In this document: in pieces, positions 10,815 to 21,814 of the stretch
Position numbering within the stretch: the first letter of the stretch is position 1
How the letters are laid out: each line of letters opens with the position of its first letter
Source of the DNA: Sarcophilus harrisii
Taxonomy: Eukaryota > Chordata > Mammalia > Dasyuromorphia > Dasyuridae
Length of the DNA: 64,000 bases
Reading direction: 5' to 3'
Assembly (NCBI RefSeq): GCF_902635505.1
Contig: NC_045428.1
Coordinates: forward strand, 72,923,141 to 72,987,140
Notes under the pieces: model-generated
What the model saw: only the letters and a program-made list of their open reading frames with translations
Database searches by the model: none
What the model was told of the DNA's origin: nothing
Made by a program: the position numbers and the translations under genes

Positions 10815-11092
10815 CATTTCTTAATTACCGATTGGGTAGTGCCTTAATCAAGCTGAACTCTGTTAAACTTAACTTAAAGTTTAACTTAACTGTTAATTTA
10901 AAAAGACCAAAGTCTCCCACTGAATCCAGGGCCATCTCCAGTCATCCTTTCTTTCCACTGGATCCATATGGCTCCTAAGGACTAAGGAGGCTGGTGACTT
11001 TGCACAGCCCTCCCTCACCTAAATCTAGTTCCCTTGCATGTCACTGCACTATCTCCCTGATGTCCTCTTGGAGATCAAAATACAAAGGACAA
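10815..11092 (+). repeat. RTE-derived marsupial SINE
   Basis: 'CTCCCACTGAATCCAGGGCC', 'ATCTCCAGTCATCC', 'CCACTGGATCCATATGGCTC', 'AGGCTGGTGACTTTGCACAG', 'CCCTCCCTCACCTAAATC' and the tail 'ATACAAAGGACAACAAAG' match the abundant marsupial SINE that ends in the RTE 3' tail (gaaggacaaacaac). Sense orientation. The left border is approximate. Confidence 0.8.
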
Positions 11093-11299
11093 CAAAGTAT
11101 TGTCAGATTAGGGGGTCACATTGTAGGGGTCCAAAGAAGGTATTTAAACGCTACTCCATGAATAAGACAGAGTCAAAAAAAGTTATTGACTTTTTTTTTT
11201 TTAAAGCAGAACAGAGACATGAGCTGTCCCTGTACATAAGATAAATTATTTTGGCATCAGTATGAAGAATGAGGAATGGAAAGGGGGAAAGAAAAAGCG

Positions 11300-11660
11300 G
11301 GAAGATTAATGAGAAAGACTATTGCAAAAGTCCAGGAATGTGGTAGGAAGGGCTTATAGTTAGTTACCATTGGAAATATAGAGGAGGGGAAAGTTAAGAA
11401 CTGTGGCAGAGATAGAATTGACAGGACTCAATAACTGATTGGATTTGAGAGATGAAAAACTGAGGAAAATAGAAGACAATTCCAAGATTTTATAGATGGG
11501 AGATATGGGAGGAATGATATTGCTAAAGGTAGAAATAGTGAAGTCAGAAGGTCATGAGTTTAGAGGGGAAATAATGAGCTTGTTTTGGATGTATTGAGTT
11601 TCAGTTTACAATCACGAGCTGATGAAATGTTTGGTCATAGAATTTTATAAACAAAGTACA
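11300..11660 (+). repeat. ancient mammalian interspersed repeat
   Basis: 'ACTATTGCAAAAGTCCAGGA', 'GACAGGACTCAATAACTGAT', 'TTGGATTTGAGAGATGAAAA', 'GACAATTCCAAGATTT' and 'GAGCTTGTTTTGGATGTATT' follow a widespread ancient repeat (ggctattgcaatagtccagg... tggcaactgattggatatggg... gttttggacatgttgagttt). I know the sequence but not its catalogue name with certainty. Confidence 0.6.
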
Positions 11661-12325
11661 AAATAGTTTTCAATCTTGTTTAGTCCCTCTCCTTTTTCAG
11701 TAATGGTGACTGAGTAGAGGAACAAAGGAAAGAAAATGCTAAGAAATTACTGTTTTAGACCACCTACAACATTAAAATAACTTTTGTTGTTCCAAATGTG
11801 AGATCTTTCTCCAGGGACAAAGGAATTAATATACTCCTGGTAGTACTGAAACATATCAAAAGAAATATTTTTGCTATGAATGAAACTATTAAACTAATAT
11901 AAGACAACATTAAGAAATTGTAACTTAAGGGAAGAAAAAAATCACAGATTCTATTTGAAGAAACAAAAGCATTGGTAGTGTCAGTTTCATTATGCACAAA
12001 AAGGCAACCAAAAAATGTCCTTTCATAATATATTTGGTTATCTTGCTTTCCAGTGCTCATGATGAACGTAAGCAAAGAGACTACTGTGAAGATAATTGCA
12101 GCCTATGTGTCAACATATATAGAAGATGACAAGGAACCACTATTGGGTTCACAAAGGTTGGAGTACTGTGCCCACTTACTATTCTGTATTCAGGCATATG
12201 GTTTTTTAAATTAAAGTTTGCAATATATGAGTCAACATCAGACAAACACAATATTACATTTTATTCTTTTTTTAAAATCATAAATAGGTTTAACAAATAA
12301 TTGTAGTTAGAACTTTTATCACATT
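11661..12325. other. unassigned intergenic sequence
   Basis: No gene or repeat recognised. A minus-strand frame at 11764-12075 has no similarity I can name and is probably chance. Confidence 0.5.
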
Positions 12326-12329
12326 ATAA

Positions 12330-12545
12330 AGATAGCAAAGAACTTTTTGTATTTTGTTCATTTGTTCATTATAACAACTGCATAAGGTAAGTACTACAGG
12401 TATTATTATCTTTATTTTACAAATAAGAAAATGGAGCTCAGAGAGTTCCAATTATTTGTTCAGAGTGTCCAATTATTTGACACATAGCCAATATATATCA
12501 AAACTACCTGATTCCAAGTCCAAAACTCTATCCATTATGTCAGGT
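12330..12545 (+). repeat. MIR/CORE-SINE
   Basis: 'AGCAAAGAACTTTTTGTATT', 'ATAACAACTGCATAAGGTAA', 'TATTATTATCTTTATTTTAC', 'AAATAAGAAAATGGAGCTCA' reproduces the MIR order (tcacaacaaccc...aggtag, attattatcccc.ttttac, agatgaggaaactgag). Confidence 0.75.
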
Positions 12546-12589
12546 TCCAGATAGGAAAACTGAATAATAAAGCTAGTTTGGTTTGGTTT

Positions 12590-13725
12590 GGTTTTTATTA
12601 TTATAGCTTTTTATTTACAAAACATATGCATGAGTAATTTTTCAACATTGACCCTTGCAAAACCTTCTGTTCCAAATTTTCCCCTCCTTTCCCCATTCCT
12701 TCCCCTATATAGGAGGTAGTCCAATACTTGTTAAATATGTTAAAAATTGTTAAATCCTATATATGTATATATATTTATACAGTTATCTTGTTGTACAAGA
12801 AAAATCAGATCTAGAAAGAAAAAAAAGCCTGAGAAGGAAAACAAAAAAACGCAAGCAAACAAAAGCAGAAAGAGTGAGAATGCTATGTTATGGTCCACAC
12901 TCATTTCCCATAGTTCTCTCTCTGGGTGAAGATAACTCTTTTCATTACTGAACAAGTGGAACTGGTTTGAATCATCTCATTGTTGAAGAGAGCCATATCC
13001 ATCAGAACTGATCGTCATATAGTCTTCTTGTTGTTGTGTATAACAATCCCCTGGTTCTGCTCATTTCACTTAGTATCAGTTCATATAAGTCTCTCCAGAC
13101 CTCTTTGAAATCATCCTCCAGATCTTTACTTATAGAACAATAATATTCCATAACATTCATATACCATAACTTATTCAGCCATTCTCCAATTGATGGGCAT
13201 CCACTCAGTTTCCAGTTTCTTGCCACTACGAAAAGGGCTGCCACAAACATTTTTGCACACATGGGTCCCTTTCCCTCCTTTAAGATCTTTTTTGGGATAA
13301 AAGCCCAGTAGAAACACTGCTGTATCAAAGGGTATGCACAGTTTGATAACTTTTTGAGCATATTTCTAAACTGCTCTTCAGAATGGTTGTATCCATTCAC
13401 AGTTCCACCAACAATGTATCAGTGTCCTTGTTTTCCCACATCCCCTCTAACATTCGTCATTATCTGACAAGTGTGTAGTGGTATCTCAGAGTTGTCTTAA
13501 TTTTCATTTCTCTGATCAATAGTGATTTGGAGTACCTTTTCATATGACTAGAAATAGTTTTAATTTCTTTATCTGAAAATTGTTCCTATACTTTGATCAT
13601 TTATCAATTGGAGAATGGCTTGATTTTTTATAAATTTGAGTCAATTCTTGATATATTTTGCAAATGAGGCCTTTATCAGAACCTTTGAATCTTACCTTTA
13701 CTTCTACATCAAATTTATTTCTATA
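12590..13725 (-). mobile_element. 5'-truncated L1, 3' end
   Basis: The longest of the young L1 3' ends here. The minus-strand frame at 13002-13400 encodes MNGYNHSEEQFRNMLKKLSN, MCAKMFVAALFVVARNWKLS and EWLNKLWYMNVMEYYCS, the C-terminal part of L1 ORF2. Upstream ORF2 sequence continues to about 13725. The 3' UTR and tail lie at 12590-13000, next to a repeated TTTGG block. No target-site duplication found. Confidence 0.85.
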
Positions 13726-14073
13726 TTTTGATTAAAGAGAATAAATTGAAAATATTTACTCACATATATATGTGGTGGAAAATCGTTGGACAATTTTACA
13801 AATTCTGAAAGATAGAAATTTATCTTTTATCTTTAGCCCAAAATTTAATGTTTGTTTAAAAAATTTGTCATACAAAATCCTTTGATTTTGATTTGATTGA
13901 TAATAATCCATGGTTAATTCATTTATGAAGATCCTAAAAATATATCACATAGATTGCTATTCCAATTTAATTTATTAGAAATTTCAGAAAAATATACATT
14001 AAGTCATGTCAAAAATTCAATGACTTGAATTCAGTTTCTTGACAGCTTGATTCATAGATATATAATTTATTTT

Positions 14074-14652
14074 TTTAAAATAATTATAACTTTTTATTGA
14101 CAGAACCCATGCCTGGGTAATTTTTTACAACCTTATTCCTTGCACTCAGTTCTGTTCCGACTTTTCCCCTCTGTCCTTCCACCCTCTCCCCCAGATGGCA
14201 AGCAGTCCTATACATGTTAAATATGTCACAGTATATCCTAGATACAATATATGTGTGAAGAACCATACATTCTCTTGTTGCACAGGAAGAATTGGATTCA
14301 GAAGGTAAAAATAACCTGGGACGAAAAACCAAAATGCAAACAGTTTACATTCATTTCCCAGTGTTCTTTCTTTGGGTGCAGCTGCTTCTGTCCATCATTG
14401 ATCAATTGAAACTGAGTTAGATCTTCTCTTTGTCGAAGAAATCCACTTCCATCAGAATACATCCTCATACAGTATCGTTGTTGAGGTATATAATGATCTC
14501 CTGGTTCTGCTCATTTCACTTAGCATCAGTTCATGTAAGTCTCTCTAAGCTTCTCTGTATTCATCCTGCTGGTCATTTCTTACAGAACAATAATATTCCA
14601 TAGCATTCATATACCACAATTTACCCAACCATTCTCCAATTGATGGGCATCC
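14074..14652 (-). mobile_element. 5'-truncated L1 (subfamily B) with target-site duplication
   Basis: Minus-strand L1 3' end of a distinct 3'-UTR subfamily, marked by 'CAGATGGCAAGCAGTCCTAT' and 'AACTGAGTTAGATCTTCTCT'. The same subfamily occurs at 55555-56215 and as a fragment at about 56922-57061. A perfect 14-bp duplication, ATATAATTTATTTT, flanks it at 14060-14073 and 14653-14666. The 5' truncation falls in ORF2, within the segment for GCPSIGEWL. Confidence 0.9.
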
Positions 14653-14666
14653 ATATAATTTATTTT

Positions 14667-16660
14667 CTAAAAAAGAAATTGCATGTTATCACAAAGCATT
14701 CACTACTATTCTCAGTTTCTTAGTTCCAAAATTTTTCCTTAATCATTATTTTTATTTATTTTGAACCTTGAATATGTTTGCATTTGTACCCTGACAAATT
14801 AAGTTAATTAATGTATAAAAAGATGTCTGATTAATATGCTAATCTTTAAAGCCATCTCACATTACATATACATTCACTCAGGTGAAAAAGATAATTAGTG
14901 AAGAAGACAACTAACTTCTCTCAATTCAAATAGACAAATAATAATTCTGCAGCAGGAGTCACTTTATATCCCTGGGTGTAAAAAGTAGAACATACTCTTT
15001 CTACATAAAATGTAAACAATTGAAATTGAGTCTTGATTTTAATAAAAATAAATTATTTTAACAGCAACAGCTAACAAAGTTTTAAGATATTATGGAATTC
15101 TCTTTGAAGTCAAAACTTATTTGTGCATATTATCATAAGTCTATACTTTATTCATGTTAATTTTAAAATATAATATGCAAAACAATGCTCCCAAATTGTC
15201 CACCCATGGATTTTACTTCATCTGTGCAAATTCCATAAGAGGATCAATTGATTTGTCTTTCCTCAAAATATTTAATTAAAATAAAAATGCCTTCCCTACT
15301 TGTACATCCTATTGACTGATGACAAAATAGCATATTCTCTTCCACTTTACCATAATGTGCATATTTTATAAGTACAATTAAAATTGCTATATTATAAACA
15401 TAAGTTGTTTTATCTACTTACAAAGTACAGTGGACACTTGCTAACTTTTCAATTATTAATACATCATCATCAGATAAAGAGTTTAATCTGGTGAGGTACT
15501 GTATTGCTAGAAATGGATATCATCTTTAAAATGTTAAAGCTCTTAAATACTCTTCTCCAAAAATACATTTGGCAATTCCTTTGGTATATGGCAAAGTTAA
15601 TTTTTCTGCAATAAAATAAGCTTCCCCCCTTTTTTTGTTTCAATTTGACAACTTACCAAAATATGAGTCTTTTATTGCTTTTCTACTTGTTTATCCATAG
15701 AAACAAATTAATAAATTTATTTTCAAATCTTGTTCTTTTTACTTAAAAAATTAACAGGCTTATCAATATAACTTTCATATCTTGATCTAAACATAATTGA
15801 ACAATTATTTGTTGATTTAGTTACCATTCAAGTATTTGAAGCACAAATCCTTAGACAAGGCACTTGCAAATTAGTAAATGGGAAGCATTGACTTAGGTTA
15901 TGGCTCACTTCTAGAATTTTCCTCAAAAAATGGAGTAAAAAAGGTATATTTATAATACAAATCAGATATTAAATAAATAATTTAGTCCTACACACAAAAG
16001 TAATGCTAAATAATTCTCCAAGAGCTCTGGAGTAATTTGACACTATTCAACTCTGACATAATGAGACCCAGGACCTCTGGACCGCTTGCATTTACATGGT
16101 GATCCCAAAACATGAACATATACTCTTGGAGTACTCTAAGATCAGGAGAAAATAATCATAAAAGAGACAGTCCACATCCAGACTCAGGTTTGCCTAGGCA
16201 GGATTTGGTACCACGTGTTCATAGCCTCAGAAAGGCTGGACTTGGGAGTTCCAGTAATCTGTTCCTTCTCTTACCACTCTCAAGAAGTAACTCAAAATGG
16301 TGCTTAAACAATCCTTGGCTGGAAAGAAAGCAGGAGACCAAGAGGATTGTTTCTTCCTTTCATTTATTCACTGAGTCATCTACTCTTCAGAGTCCGTAAC
16401 CAATAAGAGGACTCTACATCATGTCAAAGTAAAAACCTTGTCCAGAGTCACATGTGGCCCAAAGCTTAAATATGACAACTCTGAGCATTCTCCATGGGAT
16501 GACTCCTCTTGATCAATTAGTTTCACTACCAAGAAATCCCTTTAAGTACTTAACAAAATCCTTTCATCCAAACCAGCACATAATTTGGCCTACTGCAGCT
16601 TTAGTGTAAAAGAACAAGATAAATGAGTTTTTAAAATATATAATATGAAATTAAAAAATT
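14667..16660. other. long unassigned segment, no recognised repeat
   Basis: Almost 2 kb with no L1, SINE or LTR that I recognise, which is unusual here. The right half (about 16030-16600) is less AT-rich than its surroundings. It has a small + strand frame at 16112-16399 (95 residues) with no recognisable domain, probably chance. See the finding. Confidence 0.5.
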
Positions 16661-17108
16661 AAAGTGACAAAAGTCTTTATAAAATCTTCTCCAAAATCTC
16701 ATGCTTGTATATCCTAAATAAAGTAGAGAGAAGATTTTGAACATGGAAAACATAGGATATAACACTTTTTCTCCTTATATATGAACAGGAAGTTATAAGT
16801 TACTATTGTAGGAGTCTTTTTTGAAGGAATTGTCAATTTTCAATCAGATTATGAATTATAGTAAAAGTCAAAGACAGTACCAAATTCAAGAAAGGGTAGA
16901 ATGATTGCATACAAATATAAGAGTTTTAATCTAATCTTTTCAAACATGCTACTTACTCTAAAAAATGAAAAGTACATAAATGTAATGTTATTCATCATCA
17001 TGAAGAGGCACAAAATGAGCAGAAATTGTGTCTGCCAAATAATACAGTTTTTAGCATATTAAAGAGATGTGGCAATCAAGATAATGCCAATTAAAAATTC
17101 AAGATCAT

Positions 17109-17532
17109 CAATTCTGATGGACATGGCCCTCTTCAACAATGAGATGAAACAAATCATCTCCAATAGAACTGTAATGAATTGAACCAGCTACACCCAGCGA
17201 AAGAACTCTGGGAAATCAGTGTGAACCACTACATAGAATTCTCAATCCCTCTATTTTTGTCTGCCTGAATTTTTGATTTCCTTCACAGGTTAATTGTACA
17301 CTATTTCAAAGTCCGATTCTTTTTGTGCAGCAAAATAACTGTAGGAACATATATACATATTTTGTGTTTAACATATACTTTAATATATTTAACATGTATT
17401 GGTCTACCTGCCATCTGGGGGAAGGAGTGAGGGGAAAGAGGGGAAAAATTGGAACAAAAGGTTTTACAACTGTCAATGCTGAAAAATTACCCATGCATAT
17501 ATCTTGTAAATAAAAAGCTATTTAAAAAAAAG
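17109..17532 (+). mobile_element. 5'-truncated L1 (subfamily C) with target-site duplication
   Basis: Sense L1 3' UTR ending in ACCCATGCATATATCTTGTA and AATAAAAAGCTATTT plus an A-tail. Flanked by AATTCAAGATCAT (17096-17108) and AATTAAAGATCAT (17533-17545), 12 of 13 identical. Same 3'-UTR type as the copy nested at 47957-48592 ('CTCTGGG' and 'GTGTAGCTGG' segment). Confidence 0.85.
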
Positions 17533-17545
17533 AATTAAAGATCAT

Positions 17546-17715
17546 TTACAAAACAGTATGGAAAAGAATGATGGGATGTTAAGAACAATTTTGCTTTACA
17601 AAATAAGCAAAAAGCCTGTTTTTTAAGAAAAAGTCAGTAAAGAGGAAAAGCTCAGAATTTAGAAAGAAAGAATGAACTTGACTAAGTAAATCCATGCTTT
17701 TATTATTATTTTTTA
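17546..17715. other. unassigned sequence beside 7SL pseudogene
   Basis: A-rich intergenic sequence. The T-rich end (about 17700-17715) reads as the A-tail of the minus-strand 7SL copy next to it. Confidence 0.4.
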
Positions 17716-17918
17716 AACCTAGTTATCCCATGTCATTCAGACTGGAAATACTCGTAGTCCCAGTCCCAATCTAATCCACATGAGAACTTGACTTGTTCTT
17801 TTTCCGATTTGGAGGAGATGAATTTAGTGCACATCAGCTTAAGACTCCTGAGCTCAAGATATCCACCAGTCTCAGTTTACCCATAAATGGATTTATAGGC
17901 ATATGTTACCTTACCCAG
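17716..17918 (-). pseudogene. 7SL (SRP) RNA pseudogene
   Basis: Read on the minus strand, this is a shortened copy of the 7SL RNA of the signal recognition particle. Against the reverse complement of mammalian 7SL as I remember it, several blocks fall in the same order: CATGTCATTCAGACTGGA, AGAACTTGACTTGTTC, TTTTTCCGATTTGG, GAATTTAGTGCACAT, ACTCCTGAGCTCAAG, ATCCACCAGTCTCAG, and a final TATAGGCATATGTTACC. The copy is about 200 bases against about 300 for the gene, with missing stretches in the middle of the S domain and beside the Alu domain. A T-rich run to its left is the expected A-tail of a retrocopy. It is diverged, lacks a functional-looking 5' element and is surely dead. Alu itself is not expected in a marsupial, so 7SL is the source. 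Confidence 0.75.
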
Positions 17919-17925
17919 ATAATCT

Positions 17926-18685
17926 TAAAGATATCTTAAAGAGAAATAGTAAACTAATGGGAAAAAATCAGATAGCATTATTACTATTTCCACTCTTGCC
18001 TTCCCACCCTCCAAAAAAAGGGACTGAGAAAACTTTATCCATTGTCATCCCATAAGATTATTTTCCCCATCTCTATAAAACCACTATAAAAAAAGAGTAT
18101 CTGATAAAAATACAAAAATAAAATAGGCAGATTTTCATAGACAGGTTTCTTTAGTAGGACATATTTTCAATAACATGATTGAAAAGTATAGAGAACACAA
18201 ACTTTTGTTACATTTGTTGTTTGTATTTTATGAAAAAGCATTTGATTTGGAAGGCAAATTTTGGAAGGGAAAAAAATGTTCTTCAATCCTTCAACAAGAT
18301 TTTCCCTATACATTTTTAAAGATCATAAAACTTCTTTAGTGAATATAACCAAAGATATCTTTGTTCAGTGAACTTCTAATGATTAATATAAAGTAAAAGA
18401 TAAAACAAAGATGTGTACTAACAATTATGATCTTTATGTTACATAGGATATGTTGATAAGAGTCCAAATGGATGGGTAATTGTTTAGAAATTCCAGTAAG
18501 ACCCCCAAATGTTCCCATTATTAATGCTAAGTGGTTAATAAAGAGTTGATATTCAATATAAGTGGAAGGGATGGTGAGAAAGGAAGGGAATAAGCATGTA
18601 TTAAGCACCTATTATGCATCACATTTTGTGCTCAGTGTTTTACAAATATTTCATTTATAGGTAATAAATGAGATTGCAAGAATGC
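17926..18685. other. unassigned intergenic sequence
   Basis: AT-rich. A SINE-like scrap (TATTAAGCACCTATTATGCA then GTGCTCAGTGTTTTACAAAT) lies at about 18595-18655. No gene recognised. Confidence 0.45.
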
Positions 18686-18689
18686 ACCT

Positions 18690-19165
18690 ACCTACCCTTG
18701 ATGAGAAATTCAAAGTCTCTTTCATCCCTTCCTCTGTTCTTCACTAGGGTACTCATTTTTTGAATATCCAAGCCCAGAATTTTACTATTTCCTCAATGAT
18801 TTCTAGTCATCCTAGACTTCTAAGAGACAATGATCTTTTCACCTCCCTTTTAGTATATAGCCAATATTGTCATCATCTAGTCTTTTTGAGCCCGACTTCC
18901 TGGCTTTTCTGATTTCCTTCAAATTCCAACTAAAATCCTAACTTTTATAGCAAAGCTGTCCCCAAACCTTTTAATTATAGTGCCTATCTTTTGTAAATGA
19001 TTTTTTATTTATCTTGTATTAACTTATTTGTTCATTTTTGCTTGTTATTTCTCCCATTAGATTGTGAGCTGCACAAGGGCAGGAGCTGTCTTCCCTTTTT
19101 TCTGTATCTCTAGTGCTTAGCAAATGCCTGGCTTAATAAATGCTTATTGACTGAATTTTGAGCCA
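18690..19165 (+). repeat. L2 LINE 3' end
   Basis: The 3' terminal region of L2 in sense orientation, ending with 'CCCATTAGATTGTGAGCTGC', 'GGGCAGGAGCTGTCTTCCC', 'GTGCTTAGCAAATGCCTGGC' and 'TTAATAAATGCTTATTGAC'. Well preserved for such an old family. Confidence 0.8.
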
Positions 19166-19499
19166 TTCAATACTTTCCTACCTTTCTTAAGTCTTTTTTT
19201 CCATCATTGTGTTTATAATTGCCCAGATCTGAACTTTCTAAAAGAAATGTCATTGAAAGTTGAAAGTCATCAAAACTCTTTTTGTTCTAGAACGATATGC
19301 TATTGTTGCAGGATAAGTTATGCAATTCATGAAAAGTTCTTTGCAAACCTTTTAAAATTCAACATAAATGTCAGCTATTGTATTTTGAAGCCATTTTTCT
19401 TTGCTTTTTGTTACATTATATTCTAGTATTTTCTTTAATTTCCCATAGTAAATAATCCTGTGCATTTCTACATTGAGTTCCTTGATACAAAATATATCT

Positions 19500-20280
19500 A
19501 TTTCTGACCACTCACAATATTTTATCTTTTAGCAAGGAGCACTAGAATATGACCATAGAATTTCTGGGTGAGTTAAATGTTAGGCTCTTCTTTGGTTGCA
19601 TCATATAGAGTTTGCTGACTTGAACATTACATTTTGCTTCCAATATTTCTGGAAATTGTTTGCTGAAGTATAATTTCCTAAAATATAGCATTGTCTTTTT
19701 TGGTTTCTTAATGTTTTTTCTTAAAAAATCAATGATTCCTAGGATTTTTTTGAGCCTTTTATTCAACTCAGGTTTTATTTTTTAATTAAAAAAATCTCAC
19801 ATCTAATTTTTATCTTTTTTGATTGTGTTTTAATAATTCTCGTTTATAGTATTAACTGTTTTGGCCTATTTGATTCCTATTTTGCTAATAATTTCTATCT
19901 TCTAAGCTATCTTTTCTTTTGTTTTTGTATTCATGCAATAATTTTACTTAAATTTCTTCCTTTGATTTTTTTTAAGCCTTTAAACCATCTTATAAGATCT
20001 TGTAGACCTTTTCTTTTCTGCTCTTTATACTTATTTTAGAAATATTCTTTTCAGTTGGGATTTTTTACAGGCACTTTCTTATTTCATAGTATTTCTTCAT
20101 TATATCATGGGATAGCTTTCAATCTCTCTATTGTGTGTGTGTGTGTGCTGATATCCTTATGGAGATTTCTTCCTCTTTATATTTATTTCCCTTACATTTT
20201 ACTTTTAAAAATTCATTCCCTCATTTATTTATTTTTGTTTAATGGATATATTCCTAGCTGTTTGAGGTGAGACAAAAAAG
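19500..20280 (-). repeat. possible decayed L1 ORF1 region
   Basis: T-rich sequence whose phrases ('ATTTCTGGAAATTGTTTGCT', 'TTTTATTCAACTCAGG') resemble the antisense ORF1 part of LINE-1 seen at about 51.85-52.6 kb. It is too diverged to be sure. Confidence 0.3.
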
Positions 20281-20326
20281 ATTCTCTCACTTTGCCAACT
20301 TTCTGAAAATAGAAAAGGATATTTCT

Positions 20327-21179
20327 TTTTTTCCTCTTCTAAACGTATTTCCACATTTATCATGCTGCACAAGAAAAATCAGATTAAAAAAGGAAAAAAA
20401 ATGAAAGGGAAAAAAAAACAAGCAAGCAAACAACAACAGAAGTGAAAATACTATGCTGTGATCCCCATAGTCCTTTCTCTGGATACAGATAATTCTCTCC
20501 ATCACAAGTCTATTGGAATTGCCTTGAATCACTGTTGTACTGAGAAAACCAGTGAGTGAGAATTGGTAAAATTTCAAGTGGATTTTATTTGCTGGCTGTT
20601 GCAAAGGGCATAGCAATGCCCAAATCAGGCAGTTGCTGGCTTCAATAAACTCGCCTCTTAAAATTTCATTGGTCTCTCTCTCATCTGTATCGTTACATAA
20701 CATTTTTGGAGGCCCCAGTGAGATAGTGGCGTTTTGCATCATCACAAGAGATCATGATAGCCTGGAATTTAGGGTTGAATGGATTATCTCTTCTATTCCT
20801 AGGGGATCTAGCTTCTAAAGAAGTTCCAGGGTCCCGGGACATAAGTGATACAGTCTTAATCTCGGCATAACATCACCTCATGTTTAAAAGAGCCAAGTCC
20901 ATCACATTTGATCATCACATAATCTTGTTGCTGTGTATAATGTTCTCTTGCTTTTGTTTACTTCACTTACACATCAGTTCATGTAAGTCTCTTCAGGCCT
21001 TTCTGAAATCATCCTGCTGATCATTTTTTATAGAGCAACAATATTCCATTACATTCATATTTCATAACTTATTCATCCATTGCCCAATTGATGGGCATCC
21101 ACTAAGTTTCCTCTTCCTTGCCACTACTAAAAGGGCTATTATAAACATTTTTGCACATGTGGGTCCTTTTCCCAAATAA
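20327..21179 (-). mobile_element. L1 3' region, interrupted by an LTR element
   Basis: Minus-strand L1 3' UTR and end of ORF2 in two parts (20327-20532 and 20873-21179), split by the LTR element at 20533-20872. The L1 text runs on across the gap (ending 'TTGAATCAC' and resuming 'CACCTCATG', as in the uninterrupted copy at 42919-43670). GATATTTCT flanks the whole at 20318-20326 and 21180-21188, which may be the L1 target-site duplication. The extreme 3' end typical of the family is missing. Confidence 0.8.
20533..20872 (+). mobile_element. short LTR retroelement fossil nested in L1
   Basis: A 170-bp LTR (20533-20702) begins TGTTGTACTGAG, carries AATAAA at about 20644 and ends CGTTACATAACA. 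Just inside lies TGGAGGCCCCAGTGAGAT (20707-20724), which resembles a primer-binding site for tRNA-Gln (about 15 of 18 by comparison from memory). The element ends GGCATAACA at 20872, like the LTR end, and is bracketed by a 4-bp repeat, TCAC (20529-20532 and 20873-20876), as expected for class I (gamma-like) endogenous retroviruses. Total 340 bp with no coding region: a broken, non-autonomous fossil. It is younger than the L1 that it interrupts. Confidence 0.7.
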
Positions 21180-21380
21180 GATATTTCTAATCTCAGGCAA
21201 TCCATAGAAAGGCAGCACATTATTCCTCCATTCCTCTATATGATTAAAAAATATTGACATGTTTTGTTTTTATATCATGCATATTTACCAATGTGTCATC
21301 ATTCCAGTTCTATTCCAGAGAGCCATATTTTACAACCAATAATAGAAACTGAAGGAACAAATGGTGCAGTAAAACTAGCC

Positions 21381-21677
21381 TGTTAAGGGACAGGTTAAAT
21401 CTCTGAGAACCTCCATAGTTGTGGATCATAACATCTGAAGGAGTTGCAAGGCAGCCTTTGCTGACACAGGTGTTGCAGACTGGGAATGAGATCATTGGAG
21501 GCAGAGGGAAGAGGAGGGAAGTCAGGCAATGCAATGACCTCTCAGTCAGAGAGGTCAGAGGACAGCAATGGTCTCTCAGTCTCCTTGTATCATCCTCTCA
21601 CAAGAGGAGATCCATTCTGGGTTGAATCTCCAGTAGCCACTGTCAGGTGGCTCCCATGTATTCCTTGTAGCACAACA
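21381..21677. mobile_element. solo LTR fossil
   Basis: A 297-bp segment, more GC-rich than its surroundings, begins TGTTAAGGGACAGG and ends CCTTGTAGCACAACA, with the TG...CA termini of an LTR. It is bracketed by CTAGCC (21375-21380) and CTAGTC (21678-21683), 5 of 6 identical. A 5-6 bp duplication points to a class II or III endogenous retrovirus. No internal region is present, so it looks like the product of LTR-LTR recombination. Family identity not known to me. The orientation is not certain. Confidence 0.6.
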
Positions 21678-21683
21678 CTAGTC

Positions 21684-21814
21684 AACACATCAAAATGTCT
21701 AAAATGGTCTACAGTGTTCCTATAGTAACCTCTACAAAGAAGAGAAGGAGATGCCTTCTCATTTCTCTTTTTGGTTTTTGTTAGTTTTTTTTTTTGTTTT
21801 TTTTTTTTTTTTTG
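21684..21814. other. short unassigned stretch with T-runs
   Basis: Ends with long T-runs (about 21786-21814), which may be the A-tail of the minus-strand L1 remnant that follows. Confidence 0.5.

Noticed and set aside
17716-17918. Reading the 7SL copy as an Alu or B1 element and the organism as a primate or rodent.
   Set aside because: Blocks from the 7SL S domain (CTTGACTTGTTC, TTTTTCCGATTTGG) are present, which Alu and B1 lack, and all other repeats are of marsupial type.
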